From NCBI GenBank assembly GCA_910585935.1, contig CAJUHN010000044.1:1-20270 (forward strand): a stretch of DNA of 20,270 nucleotides, given 5' to 3'. A program made the position numbers and the translations under genes. The notes below the pieces were generated by a model. It was not told the origin of the DNA and did not search any database. It worked only from the letters and a program-made list of their open reading frames with translations. Of this stretch, positions 7,452-14,994 are shown one piece after another. Position 1 is the first letter of the stretch. Every line of letters begins with the position of its first letter. The DNA comes from an uncultured Lachnospiraceae bacterium. Its GTDB lineage: Bacteria > Bacillota > Clostridia > Lachnospirales > Lachnospiraceae.

Positions 7452-7507
7452 AAAAAAGCCTTTTTGGGTTATGTTGATAGGAAAATATAACCTAAAAAGG
7501 TTTTTTA
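7452..7507 (+). terminator. Intrinsic terminator of purMND
   Basis: Arms at 7458-7472 (GCCTTTTTGGGTTAT) and 7487-7501 pair along 15 bp with G-U pairs, and the descending arm runs into TTTTTT at 7501-7506. It begins right after the purD stop codon. Confidence 0.85.
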
Positions 7508-7529
7508 TGTAAAATACTGATATATTTAG

Positions 7530-7559
7530 TTGACAACCATTTAGTGAATTATCTATAAT
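7530..7559 (+). promoter_or_regulatory. Sigma-A promoter of the wall-hydrolase/cohesin pair
   Basis: A consensus TTGACA (7530-7535) and a consensus TATAAT (7554-7559) are separated by 18 bp. They lie between the purD terminator and the start at 7649, leaving a leader of roughly 80 nt. Confidence 0.85.
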
Positions 7560-7648
7560 AGGACATGTTAGAATCAAAAGATTAAGGCAGATAGAAAGCA
7601 ATCTATGTGAAACAAACATATGCGGAGGAAATGGGAAGGAGTTAACAG

Positions 7649-10012
7649 ATGAATTTATATACAACACAAAAGAACTGCTTTTTTAAGATTCTTTTGGCTG
7701 TCAGAAAGAAAGGCGGGAAAAATTTATGGAAGATATTATTTCTATTTAGTTTTATTTTGATAGGCAGCTGTTTCTATATTGAGAAATGTGATGCAGCGAC
7801 CAACGCTATCATAACAGGAGCGAGCAGTTTAAATATTCGTTCTGGACCGGGGACTTCTTATGATAATGTTATAGCAGATGATAATACAAAAATAACATTG
7901 CCAAATGGTTATAATGTATCTATTGTAGGAGAAGCCTATGATAATGAACGAAACCTTTGGTATAAAATATCATTTACTTATCGTAATGCGACTTATGAGG
8001 GATATGCGTTGGCGACATACATAAAAGAGCGAAATAGTTTAGGGTCAGAAAGTAATTTTGAAGAATATTTAACACAGCAGGGATTTCCAGAAAGCTATAA
8101 AGAAAAACTTCGTACCCTTCATTCCGCACATCCGAAATGGATATTTGAAGCATTTCATACAGGATTAGATTGGCAGAGAACAGTGAATGCAGAGAGTGAA
8201 GTAGGAAAAAATTTAATACAAAATAATGTAATATCCTCTTGGAAATCTATGGAAAAAGGAGCATATAACTGGGATACGAATACATGGGTAGTATTTGATG
8301 GAGCTGATTGGGTGGCAGCTTCTAAGGAATTAATCACATATTATTTAGATCCACGCAATTTTTTAGATGAGAGCAATATTTTTATGTTTGAAACATTATC
8401 TTATGATAATTCTTATCAGACAGCAGCAGGAGTGCAAAGTATTTTAAGTGGTTCATTTATGAGTGGAACTTATACAGATACAGATGGGTGGAGCGGAAGT
8501 TATGCAGATGCTTTTATTTATGCAGCAGAACAGTCTGGCGTGAGTCCTTATCATCTGGCATCTCGTTCTTTACAAGAATTAAGCCCTAGCGGCAGTTCTA
8601 GTGTATCTGGAACAGTATCAGGGTATGAAGGCTATTACAATTTTTATAATATTGGAGCAACCAGTTCTAGTAATCCCATTCTCAATGGGTTAGCATTTGC
8701 AAAACAATATAATGACACCTATTTTTTGCCATGGAATGCGAAATGGAAGGCGATTGCTGGAGGTGCTATTTATTTAGGAAAACGCTATATTAATGTTGGG
8801 CAGGATACCTTATATTTACAGAAGTTTAATGTACAAGGGAGCAGTCCCTATACGCATCAATATATGACAAACGTACAAGCTGCTAGTTCAGAAGCTAAAA
8901 AGATGGCAGTTGCATATGGAAATATAGGGGATAGAGAAATTGTATTTAAGATTCCCATATTTGAAAATATGCCAAGCACTATCAGCCCACTGCCCACTGG
9001 ATCAGGAAGCTCTGTAGCAGTGCTTTCAGAACTTTCCATAAAAGGATACTCCCTCACTCCTACTTTTAATAAAAATGTGACAGAATATGATTTAGTATTA
9101 AATGAAATAATTTCATCTGTAGAAGTATCAGCAAAAGCAGCAGATTCTAGTTCTTCTGTATCAGGAACAGGAACACATAAATTACAAGAAGGTTCAAATA
9201 ATATCAGAATTGTAGTCACTGCTCCAAGTGGAAATACTACTACTTATACAATCCATATTGTAGTTCCTTTAAGTAAACCAAATACAAATGGACCGGGAAC
9301 AAATGGGAATGATTCAAACTCAAATGGACCAGGATCAAATGGAAATGGACCGGGAACAAACGGAGAAACTATATCAGATAAACCAGGAACATCAGAACAA
9401 CCAACTACATCAAATAAACCGGGAACACCGGAACAGACAACTTCACCAAACAAACCGGGAACACCAGAACAGACAACTTCACCAGATAAACCGACAACAC
9501 CAACAACATCTGGAGAAGATGAAAAACAAATCACCATTTCAGCAAAAGGTAAACAATTTATGACATTAAAGGAAAACAACAAAAGTACTACGGTTATCTA
9601 TGGATTTGATGTAGGAATGGAAGCAACAGAGGCAGTAAAATCGATAACTGCGACAAACTGTAGTGTTCAGATTCTGAATGCAGACCGAACACCTAACACA
9701 AGTATCATAGCCACAGGAAATATTGTACAGATCAAATCTAATAAGGATAATGCTATCATCAGTGAACTTTTAGTTGTCATTTATGGTGATGTAAATGGTG
9801 ATGGGCAAATTAATGCAAAAGATATGTTATATTTACAACAGCATTTATTAGGAATTATTACTTTAAATGGTGTCTATGCGGAAGCTGGAGATATTAACTG
9901 GGCTGCTGATGCATTAGATAGCAAAGGTGTGAAGACAACACAAATTAATGCACAAGATATCTTACATTTAAAAAGACATTTATTAGATATTAAATATATC
10001 ACACAAAAATAA
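7649..10012 (+). CDS. Secreted SH3b / N-acetylglucosaminidase with C-terminal dockerin
   Basis: The 787 residues carry, in order: a basic N-terminus and signal sequence (hydrophobic WKILFLFSFILIGSCF, mature from about 50); an SH3b wall-binding domain (about 55-130, SLNIRSGPGTSYDNV); a LytG/GH73-like glucosaminidase region (about 137-425), with likely catalytic Glu310 in HLASRSLQEL; a cadherin-like beta-sandwich (about 460-540, LSIKGYSLTPTFNKNVTEYDL); a Pro/Thr/Asn-rich linker (about 541-625) with a tandem repeat; an unassigned segment (625-710); and a dockerin (about 712-785) with one canonical calcium loop, GDVNGDGQINAKD, and a second longer, degenerate one. It should cut peptidoglycan glycan chains outside the cell. 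The adjacent cohesin protein is the obvious dockerin partner, an inference from domains and position. ATG 7649 has GGAAGGAG upstream. Confidence 0.9.
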   Translation: MNLYTTQKNCFFKILLAVRKKGGKNLWKILFLFSFILIGSCFYIEKCDAATNAIITGASSLNIRSGPGTSYDNVIADDNTKITLPNGYNVSIVGEAYDNERNLWYKISFTYRNATYEGYALATYIKERNSLGSESNFEEYLTQQGFPESYKEKLRTLHSAHPKWIFEAFHTGLDWQRTVNAESEVGKNLIQNNVISSWKSMEKGAYNWDTNTWVVFDGADWVAASKELITYYLDPRNFLDESNIFMFETLSYDNSYQTAAGVQSILSGSFMSGTYTDTDGWSGSYADAFIYAAEQSGVSPYHLASRSLQELSPSGSSSVSGTVSGYEGYYNFYNIGATSSSNPILNGLAFAKQYNDTYFLPWNAKWKAIAGGAIYLGKRYINVGQDTLYLQKFNVQGSSPYTHQYMTNVQAASSEAKKMAVAYGNIGDREIVFKIPIFENMPSTISPLPTGSGSSVAVLSELSIKGYSLTPTFNKNVTEYDLVLNEIISSVEVSAKAADSSSSVSGTGTHKLQEGSNNIRIVVTAPSGNTTTYTIHIVVPLSKPNTNGPGTNGNDSNSNGPGSNGNGPGTNGETISDKPGTSEQPTTSNKPGTPEQTTSPNKPGTPEQTTSPDKPTTPTTSGEDEKQITISAKGKQFMTLKENNKSTTVIYGFDVGMEATEAVKSITATNCSVQILNADRTPNTSIIATGNIVQIKSNKDNAIISELLVVIYGDVNGDGQINAKDMLYLQQHLLGIITLNGVYAEAGDINWAADALDSKGVKTTQINAQDILHLKRHLLDIKYITQK
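9416..9487 (+). repeat. 36-nt tandem repeat in the linker of the wall hydrolase
   Basis: Two nearly identical 36-nt units (9416-9451 and 9452-9487) each encode KPGTPEQTTSP plus one residue. A looser third unit (KPGTSEQPTTSN) precedes them. Such Pro/Thr linkers change length readily by slippage and are likely flexible or wall-spanning. Confidence 0.8.
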
Positions 10013-10044
10013 GACGGATTAGAGAAAGGTATGGGAATATAGGA

Positions 10045-12042
10045 ATGAACAAACGAAGAAAAAAAATAGTTACAATAGTTACAGTATTATGTCTTTGCCT
10101 ATTGGCAGGAATAAGAACCTTAGCAGCAGATGGCTCTATCACATATGGCTCTAGCTCTTATAGTGCTACTCAGGGAGAAACCTTTCAAGTTGGAGTTTAT
10201 GTAAATGGAAGTGAAGCGATTGGAGCTTATGAATTTTATCTAGATTATAGCGCCGATATGTTAGAATATGTATCCGGAGCAGATGGCGGAGGAAGTGGAA
10301 GACTAAAATTTGTAGGAAATGGAAATAGTGAATCCTATAAATATATGCTGACATTTAAAGCGAAGACAGCAGGAAACACAACAATTAGTATTTCTAATGT
10401 ATATTTAGGACCATTAAATTTAAGCAGTGGAGATTCTATGAATATTACAACAGCAGCGAGCGCACCTATCACCATTCAAGGACCGAGCAGTGCCTCTGGA
10501 GAATGTCGTTTGAAATCTTTAAACATTTCTCCAACTGGATTATGGGATCAATTTGCGCCAGATAAAACAGAATATGATATCACAGTGGATAATGATGTAG
10601 AAAAATTAACAATCAGCGCAGAACCAGAAAACAGTAAAGCTTCTGTACAAGTATCGGATACGAATTTAAAAGTGGGAGTAAATACGATTAAGGTTACAGT
10701 AACCGCCGAAAATGGAGAAACAAAAAGTTATAATATTATTGTCCGCAGAAAAGAAGGACAAAATCAAACACAACAGACAGAAGCCCAAACTACAGTAGCT
10801 TCTACAACAGCAGCACAAGAACCTACAGAAACTACACAAGCACAACAGCCTGCTACTGTTCCAAATATAGAAGGATTAGACACAACACGCCCCGTTTCTG
10901 TCAATGGAAAAGAACTGTATTTTAAAGAAGATATGTCAGCTATTCAACCTCCAGAAGGCTTTAGTGCGACAACTGTGAATTATAAAGGACAAGAAACCCC
11001 AGCATTTATTAGTGCGGATAATATTGTACTATTTTATTTAATTGATGGAATAGAAGAAAAGGGAGCATTTTATGTCTATGAATCAGAACAAGAGAATGTA
11101 TATCCTTATATTAAAGTGACCAATAAATCAGGAAATTATTTAGTACTATCTGCCGACAATACGGTACAAGCACCCGCTGGATATACAGCAACAGTACTTT
11201 CTTTAGGAAGTGAAGGAGAAAATATTGAAACTAATGTGACCGCTTGGGTAAATGAAGCGAACAGTGAATTTTTCTTACTCTATGCTAGAAATGAAAATGG
11301 AGAAAAGAATTTTTACCAATACGATCAAAAAGAAAGAACGCTACAGCGTTATGCAGGAAATAGTATATCACAAGATGGAGAAACAAATAATCCTTCTGAT
11401 ACATCTTTACAAGAGGAATTGAATAAATTAAAGTTAGAACAGCAAAAGGATACTAAGAGTAAACTGATGATCATCATCATATTGTCCTGCCTTTGTGTCA
11501 TATTGATTATATTAGTGATCACATTAATTTTCCGCCTGAGAGGACAAACAGATAATGATGATATAGGAACTTCAGAATTATACCTGAAAAAAGAAGAAAC
11601 AGCAGCTACAGAAGAAATAATAACAGAGGATACAAATAGAAAAGAAAAGAAAAAAAGAAAAAGAAAAGAGAAAATATCAGACGAAGAGGAAATAGAAGAA
11701 GATGAGGAAGAATTAATAGAAGATAGAACAGATATAGGAATAGTTGAAGAACGAGTTTCTAAAAATAGAATACCAGAGAGAATTTCTAATAAAAAAGAAA
11801 GAATAGATACGAATTCTATAGAAGATACAAAAGAGATAGAAGGAGTGAGAGAACGATTAAAAGAAGCAAAAGAAAAGAAGATAGAACCTGTTGACACATA
11901 TTCTTTACAAGAAGATAAAAAGAAAGAGCGAAAAGCGAAACGAGAAGAAGAGCCAGAGATGGATGATTTCCTTGTAGATTTAGATGATGATGATTTTACG
12001 TTCTTTGACTATGATGATGAAGATGAAAATGATGAACTATAA
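10045..12042 (+). CDS. Membrane-anchored cohesin-domain protein with charged cytoplasmic tail
   Basis: The 665 residues begin with a signal sequence (KKIVTIVTVLCLCLLAGIRTLAA), followed by a cohesin domain (about 30-150: ITYGSSSYSATQGETFQVGV, GAYEFYLDYSADMLEYV, YKYMLTFKAKTAGNTTISI). A cadherin-like beta-sandwich (about 158-235), a Thr/Gln/Ala linker, and an unrecognised extracellular region (about 275-440) come next. A short Glu/Lys helix leads to a single transmembrane segment (about 473-498, LMIIIILSCLCVILIILV). The last ~165 residues are an extremely charged tail, with KKKRKRK, EEEIEEDEEEL and a final stretch rich in Asp and Glu. Topology is outside-cohesin, inside-tail. It lies 32 nt after the dockerin hydrolase and surely shares its transcript. 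It probably holds that enzyme, and perhaps other dockerin proteins, at the membrane. The tail's partner is unknown. Confidence 0.88.
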   Translation: MNKRRKKIVTIVTVLCLCLLAGIRTLAADGSITYGSSSYSATQGETFQVGVYVNGSEAIGAYEFYLDYSADMLEYVSGADGGGSGRLKFVGNGNSESYKYMLTFKAKTAGNTTISISNVYLGPLNLSSGDSMNITTAASAPITIQGPSSASGECRLKSLNISPTGLWDQFAPDKTEYDITVDNDVEKLTISAEPENSKASVQVSDTNLKVGVNTIKVTVTAENGETKSYNIIVRRKEGQNQTQQTEAQTTVASTTAAQEPTETTQAQQPATVPNIEGLDTTRPVSVNGKELYFKEDMSAIQPPEGFSATTVNYKGQETPAFISADNIVLFYLIDGIEEKGAFYVYESEQENVYPYIKVTNKSGNYLVLSADNTVQAPAGYTATVLSLGSEGENIETNVTAWVNEANSEFFLLYARNENGEKNFYQYDQKERTLQRYAGNSISQDGETNNPSDTSLQEELNKLKLEQQKDTKSKLMIIIILSCLCVILIILVITLIFRLRGQTDNDDIGTSELYLKKEETAATEEIITEDTNRKEKKKRKRKEKISDEEEIEEDEEELIEDRTDIGIVEERVSKNRIPERISNKKERIDTNSIEDTKEIEGVRERLKEAKEKKIEPVDTYSLQEDKKKERKAKREEEPEMDDFLVDLDDDDFTFFDYDDEDENDEL

Positions 12043-12068
12043 GATAAGAGAAATGATAAAATAGAAAA

Positions 12069-12144
12069 TTAGGTAATTAGACTAAGATACTATATTCTAA
12101 GATATTCCTAGAATTATGGATGTCTAATTACCTAACTATTTTTT
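12069..12144 (+). terminator. Terminator after the cohesin gene
   Basis: A perfect 14-bp inverted repeat, TTAGGTAATTAGAC at 12069-12082 and its complement at 12122-12135, encloses a 39-nt loop and is followed by TATTTTTT. It ends the hydrolase-cohesin transcript before repeat copy D. Confidence 0.72.
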
Positions 12145-12206
12145 GTTATAAATGATATAATTTTATCCACAATGATATAGATTTGTTTGGGGTACATGAA
12201 AATCAG

Positions 12207-12366
12207 AGGGGCGCTTAGGGGAAGGGACTATTCTAACGAAGCCGCGCTCTCGCTCCGTTCCAGACGTAGTGGTACTAAATTCGCAACTCCTTACAGAGCT
12301 GCTCATTAAGTACCAACGTCTTCCAAGGGGCTTCTTTTAGAATAGTCCCTTCCCCTAAGCTAGTTT
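12207..12366 (+). repeat. Structured palindromic repeat, copy D
   Basis: A full copy with a perfect 24-bp outer stem (12213-12236 with 12337-12360). Its stem reads ATTCTAA / TTAGAAT where other copies have ATTCCAA / TTGGAAT, again a paired change. The GGTACT / AGTACC stem is fully Watson-Crick here. The apical hairpin is GCAACTC-CTTACA-GAGCTGC, nearly identical to that of its partner copy E. The 3' boundary is GCTAGTTT. Confidence 0.95.
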
Positions 12367-12708
12367 ATGGCTGTTTTACTGTGAAAGTGTTTTTCGTCAT
12401 GAATAGCCAGAAGGAAGTTTGGTTGTTATTTTAGTTGGAAATGAAAGAATGAAACTTATAGGAGTAAGTGACTGACAGGCTGAATTATGAATATGAGTCA
12501 GCTATTGTATGAAGCTTAAAAGACAACTGGAATATAAATATGAATGGTATGGTATGAAATGGAAAGGAAAAACAATATTTGTTGCAGATAGGTATTTTGG
12601 TAGCAGCCAAATTTGAAGTTGTTGTGAACGCCAAAATGAGAAAAAAGACGAGAGTATTAGAAAGTGCCTATACCTATAAGGTGAGAGTAAACGGCTATCG
12701 TGCGTCGC
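12367..12708. other. Spacer between repeat copies D and E, no gene seen
   Basis: This is 342 bp of noncoding-looking DNA between the facing repeats. It shares TTTCGTCAT (12392-12400) with the B/C spacer. The reading frames that cross it also run through the palindromic repeats and resemble no protein, so I do not call a gene. Confidence 0.4.
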
Positions 12709-12883
12709 AAACTAGCTTTTGCGATAAAAGAGCGAAGGCAAGGAAGTATTCCATAAGAAGCCCCTTGGAAGACGTTGGTACTTAATGAGCAGCTCTGTAA
12801 GGAGGTGCGAATTTAGTACCACTACGTCTGGAACGGAGCGAGAGCGCGGCTTCGGTGGAATACTTCCTTGCCGTAGCGAACCT
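12709..12883 (-). repeat. Structured palindromic repeat, copy E (inverted relative to D)
   Basis: A full inverted copy bounded by AAACTAGC (12709-12716) and GCGAACC (12876-12882). The outer stem GGCAAGGAAGTATTCCA (12737-12753) pairs perfectly with 12856-12872. About 20 extra bases, including a small CTTTT-GCGAT-AAAAG hairpin, lie between the stem and AAACTAGC, unlike in the other copies. The apical hairpin matches copy D. The GntR-operon promoter starts about 45 bp beyond its right end. Confidence 0.93.
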
Positions 12884-12928
12884 CTAAATAAAATAGTAAA
12901 AAATACAAATAGAAATTTTGTTTCTATA

Positions 12929-12957
12929 TTGACAGCCAATGAGCAATACGTTATACT
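12929..12957 (+). promoter_or_regulatory. Sigma-A promoter of the GntR-mcsA-mcsB-clpC operon
   Basis: TTGACA (12929-12934) and TATACT (12952-12957) are separated by 17 bp. The palindromes at 12944-12989 overlap and follow the -10 box. No CtsR heptad repeat (GGTCAAA type) is visible in this region. Confidence 0.82.
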
Positions 12958-12989
12958 AGAAACGTATTGTTATACTAAATGTATAACAA
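12944..12989. promoter_or_regulatory. Two overlapping palindromic operators, likely for the GntR-type regulator
   Basis: The first inverted repeat is CAATACGTT (12944-12952) and AACGTATTG (12961-12969), with 9-bp perfect arms and an 8-bp centre covering the -10 box. The second is TTGTTATAC (12967-12975) and GTATAACAA (12981-12989), with 9-bp perfect arms and a 5-bp centre. GTTATACTA occurs twice as a direct repeat with a 19-bp period (12950 and 12969). A repressor bound here would cover the -10 box and start site. Autoregulation by the first gene of the operon is inferred. Confidence 0.75.
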
Positions 12990-13031
12990 ATATAACTTAT
13001 TGTAGAAATACAGATGGAAGGAAGTGGGAGA

Positions 13032-13421
13032 ATGATTGTTACAATTGACTTTAACAGTGATGAGGCAATTTATCTACAGCTTTGCAATCAGATTATATTG
13101 GGAATTGCAATGGAAGAATTCAGAGAAGGTGATCCCCTGCCTTCTGTAAGGCAATTAGCAGATAATATCGGAATCAATATGCATACCGTAAATAAAGCAT
13201 ATACTGTTTTAAAACAGGAAGGTTTTGTAAAATTAGATAGAAGAAAAGGAGCAGTGATTTCCTTAAATGCGGATAAAATTAGAGCGCTAGAAGAGATTGA
13301 GCAGCAGTTAAGGATAGTATTAGCAAAAGCCAGATGTAGAAATGTGACCTGTCAGGAAATCCATGAGTTGGTAGACCAGATATTTTTAGAATATACAGGA
13401 GGAAATTCGGATGCTTTGTGA
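13032..13421 (+). CDS. GntR-family (YtrA-type) regulator in the place of ctsR
   Basis: The protein of about 129 residues has an N-terminal GntR winged helix (AIYLQLCNQIILGIAMEEFREGDPLPS, VRQLADNIGINMHTVNKAYTVL, EGFVKLDRRKGAVI) and only a short helical tail of about 45 residues. That is the layout of the YtrA subfamily, which lacks a large ligand-binding domain. I start at ATG 13032 because GGAAGGAAGTGGGAG precedes it; ATG 13014 has no such site. Its stop overlaps the mcsA start by 11 nt. In most Firmicutes this slot holds ctsR, the heat-shock repressor. Here the GntR protein is the likely controller of the operon, probably through the palindromes upstream of it, but whether it senses heat or something else cannot be read from sequence. 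Confidence 0.87.
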   Translation: MIVTIDFNSDEAIYLQLCNQIILGIAMEEFREGDPLPSVRQLADNIGINMHTVNKAYTVLKQEGFVKLDRRKGAVISLNADKIRALEEIEQQLRIVLAKARCRNVTCQEIHELVDQIFLEYTGGNSDAL

Positions 13422-13950
13422 AAGATGTCAAGAAAGAGAGGCAACAATCTTTTATACAGAAATTATTAATGGAGTGAAAAGTGAACACAGTTTATGCAGT
13501 GAGTGTGCGAAAGAAATTGATTTTGGAGATGAAATGCCCTTTGCAGAGTTACTTTCTGGTATTTTAGGAGCATATGCGGGAGTTGGAATAGAAAGAAAGC
13601 AAGATACGATGGAACAAGTAACCTGTCCTTCCTGTCAAATGTCTTATCGGGAATTTATTCAAAAAGGAGTATTTGGATGTGAGGACTGTTATGGTGTTTT
13701 TGAACCTTTAATTCGAGAGAATATTAAAAAGATACAGGGAAGTGATTCTCATACAGGGAAAAAACCTCTTTATCATTCTAATTTACACAAAGAAGAAGAA
13801 AAGGAAGAAGATTTTGTGGAAACAGAAGATGATATTTTAATCATGAAAGAGAAATTAAAAGAGGCACTCTCTACGGAAGATTATGAAGAGGCGGCGAAGT
13901 TGAGAGATGAAATAAAAGCTGTAAAAGAAAGGATGGGATTTGATGCTTAA
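13411..13950 (+). CDS. mcsA: McsA, activator of the McsB arginine kinase
   Basis: McsA is a small zinc-binding adaptor that activates McsB and is linked to ClpC control and metal or thiol stress. The 179-residue protein shows CxxC pairs at C3/C6, C29/C32, C72/C75 and C90/C93, and a C-terminal UVR motif (about 140-175, LKEALSTEDYEEAAKLRDEIKAVKER). The middle (about 110-135) is a charged spacer. Translation is coupled to both neighbours: the start lies inside the GntR gene and the end overlaps mcsB. Confidence 0.93.
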   Translation: MLCERCQEREATIFYTEIINGVKSEHSLCSECAKEIDFGDEMPFAELLSGILGAYAGVGIERKQDTMEQVTCPSCQMSYREFIQKGVFGCEDCYGVFEPLIRENIKKIQGSDSHTGKKPLYHSNLHKEEEKEEDFVETEDDILIMKEKLKEALSTEDYEEAAKLRDEIKAVKERMGFDA

Positions 13951-14983
13951 ATGGTATGAGGAAAGCGCTGACAATAGTGATGTTGTCGTTTCTAGCAGAA
14001 TTCGTCTGGCTAGAAATTTAAGTAAATATCCATTTTCTCCGAAATTGTCTAAAAGTCAATCAAAAGAGATGATAAAGGAATTAGAGAGTGAGTTATCTCT
14101 TCCTATATCACCAGAAAGACCTCTTCATTGGATACAAGTGAATACCTTATCTGATATCGATAAAGTGGCGCTCGTAGAGCGTCATTTAATCAGTGAAACA
14201 TTAGCAGCAAAAGAGGACGCTACAGCAGCGATGATATCAGATGATGAAGTGGTCAGTATTATGTTAAATGAGGAAGATCATATTCGGATTCAGACTATGT
14301 CGGGTGGAATGAATTTAGAAAAGGCATTTTCTATTGCAGATGCGATTGATGATGAGATTAATAAGAAATTTGCTTATGCTTATCATGAGAGATTGGGATA
14401 TTTAACTACTTTTCCTACAAATGTAGGAACAGGACTCCGGGTTTCTTATATGCTTCATCTACCGGGAATTGCAAGAACCAAAAAATTGGCGAGTATTTCT
14501 TCTGATATAGGGAGATTTGGGGTGACAATTCGGGGAATGAGTAATGATAAAGAAAATGGAATAGGAAATCTGTATCAGATTTATAATCAAAAAACATTAG
14601 GACGTGATGAAAAAGAATTAATACAAGAATTAGGTACAATAGCTAATCAGATCATTAAACAGGAGCGCAGGGTGAGAAACAAGATGATGCAAGATAATAA
14701 AAATCTATTAGAGGATACATTGCTTCGGTCTTATGGGTTATTAAAATATTGTAAATCTCTGGAAATTGAAGAAGGAATGAATTTATTATCTAATGTGCAG
14801 CTTGGAATTACCACTGGAATTATTCAATTAGATGCAGATGAAAATTTTAATATTTATTCTCTGGTGATGGGAATACAACCAGCTCATTTAGAAAAGGAAA
14901 AAAATAGAGCGCTCAAAAAAGAAGAAAGGGATATTTTGCGGGCAGAATATGTACAGAAACATTTGCCTGATATCTTAAAATAG
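13943..14983 (+). CDS. mcsB: McsB, protein arginine kinase
   Basis: McsB phosphorylates arginine residues on proteins, marking them for ClpC-ClpP degradation. The 346-residue protein has the phosphagen-kinase fold: VVVSSRIRLARN near the N-terminus, LNEEDHIRIQTMSGG, GYLTTFPTNVGTGLRVSYMLHLPG, GNLYQIYNQKTLG, and a C-terminal ERDILRAEYVQ that keeps the Glu-Arg-Asp of the phosphoarginine-binding pocket. One oddity is that the motif usually reading TSCPTNVGTG reads TTFPTNVGTG, so the active-site Cys is Phe. All other core blocks look intact. I use ATG 13943; a TTG three bases earlier is the alternative. The start overlaps mcsA by 8 nt. Confidence 0.93.
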   Translation: MLKWYEESADNSDVVVSSRIRLARNLSKYPFSPKLSKSQSKEMIKELESELSLPISPERPLHWIQVNTLSDIDKVALVERHLISETLAAKEDATAAMISDDEVVSIMLNEEDHIRIQTMSGGMNLEKAFSIADAIDDEINKKFAYAYHERLGYLTTFPTNVGTGLRVSYMLHLPGIARTKKLASISSDIGRFGVTIRGMSNDKENGIGNLYQIYNQKTLGRDEKELIQELGTIANQIIKQERRVRNKMMQDNKNLLEDTLLRSYGLLKYCKSLEIEEGMNLLSNVQLGITTGIIQLDADENFNIYSLVMGIQPAHLEKEKNRALKKEERDILRAEYVQKHLPDILK

Positions 14984-14994
14984 GAGGAAATTAG

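Noticed and set aside
9244..9582. Reading frames on both strands over the Pro/Thr linker of the wall hydrolase
   Set aside because: These are shadow frames caused by the low-complexity repeated linker; the secreted-protein frame is clearly the real one.
12929..13031. CtsR binding site at the clpC operon
   Set aside because: No tandem GGTCAAA-type heptad is present; the symmetry seen is palindromic with a different sequence.
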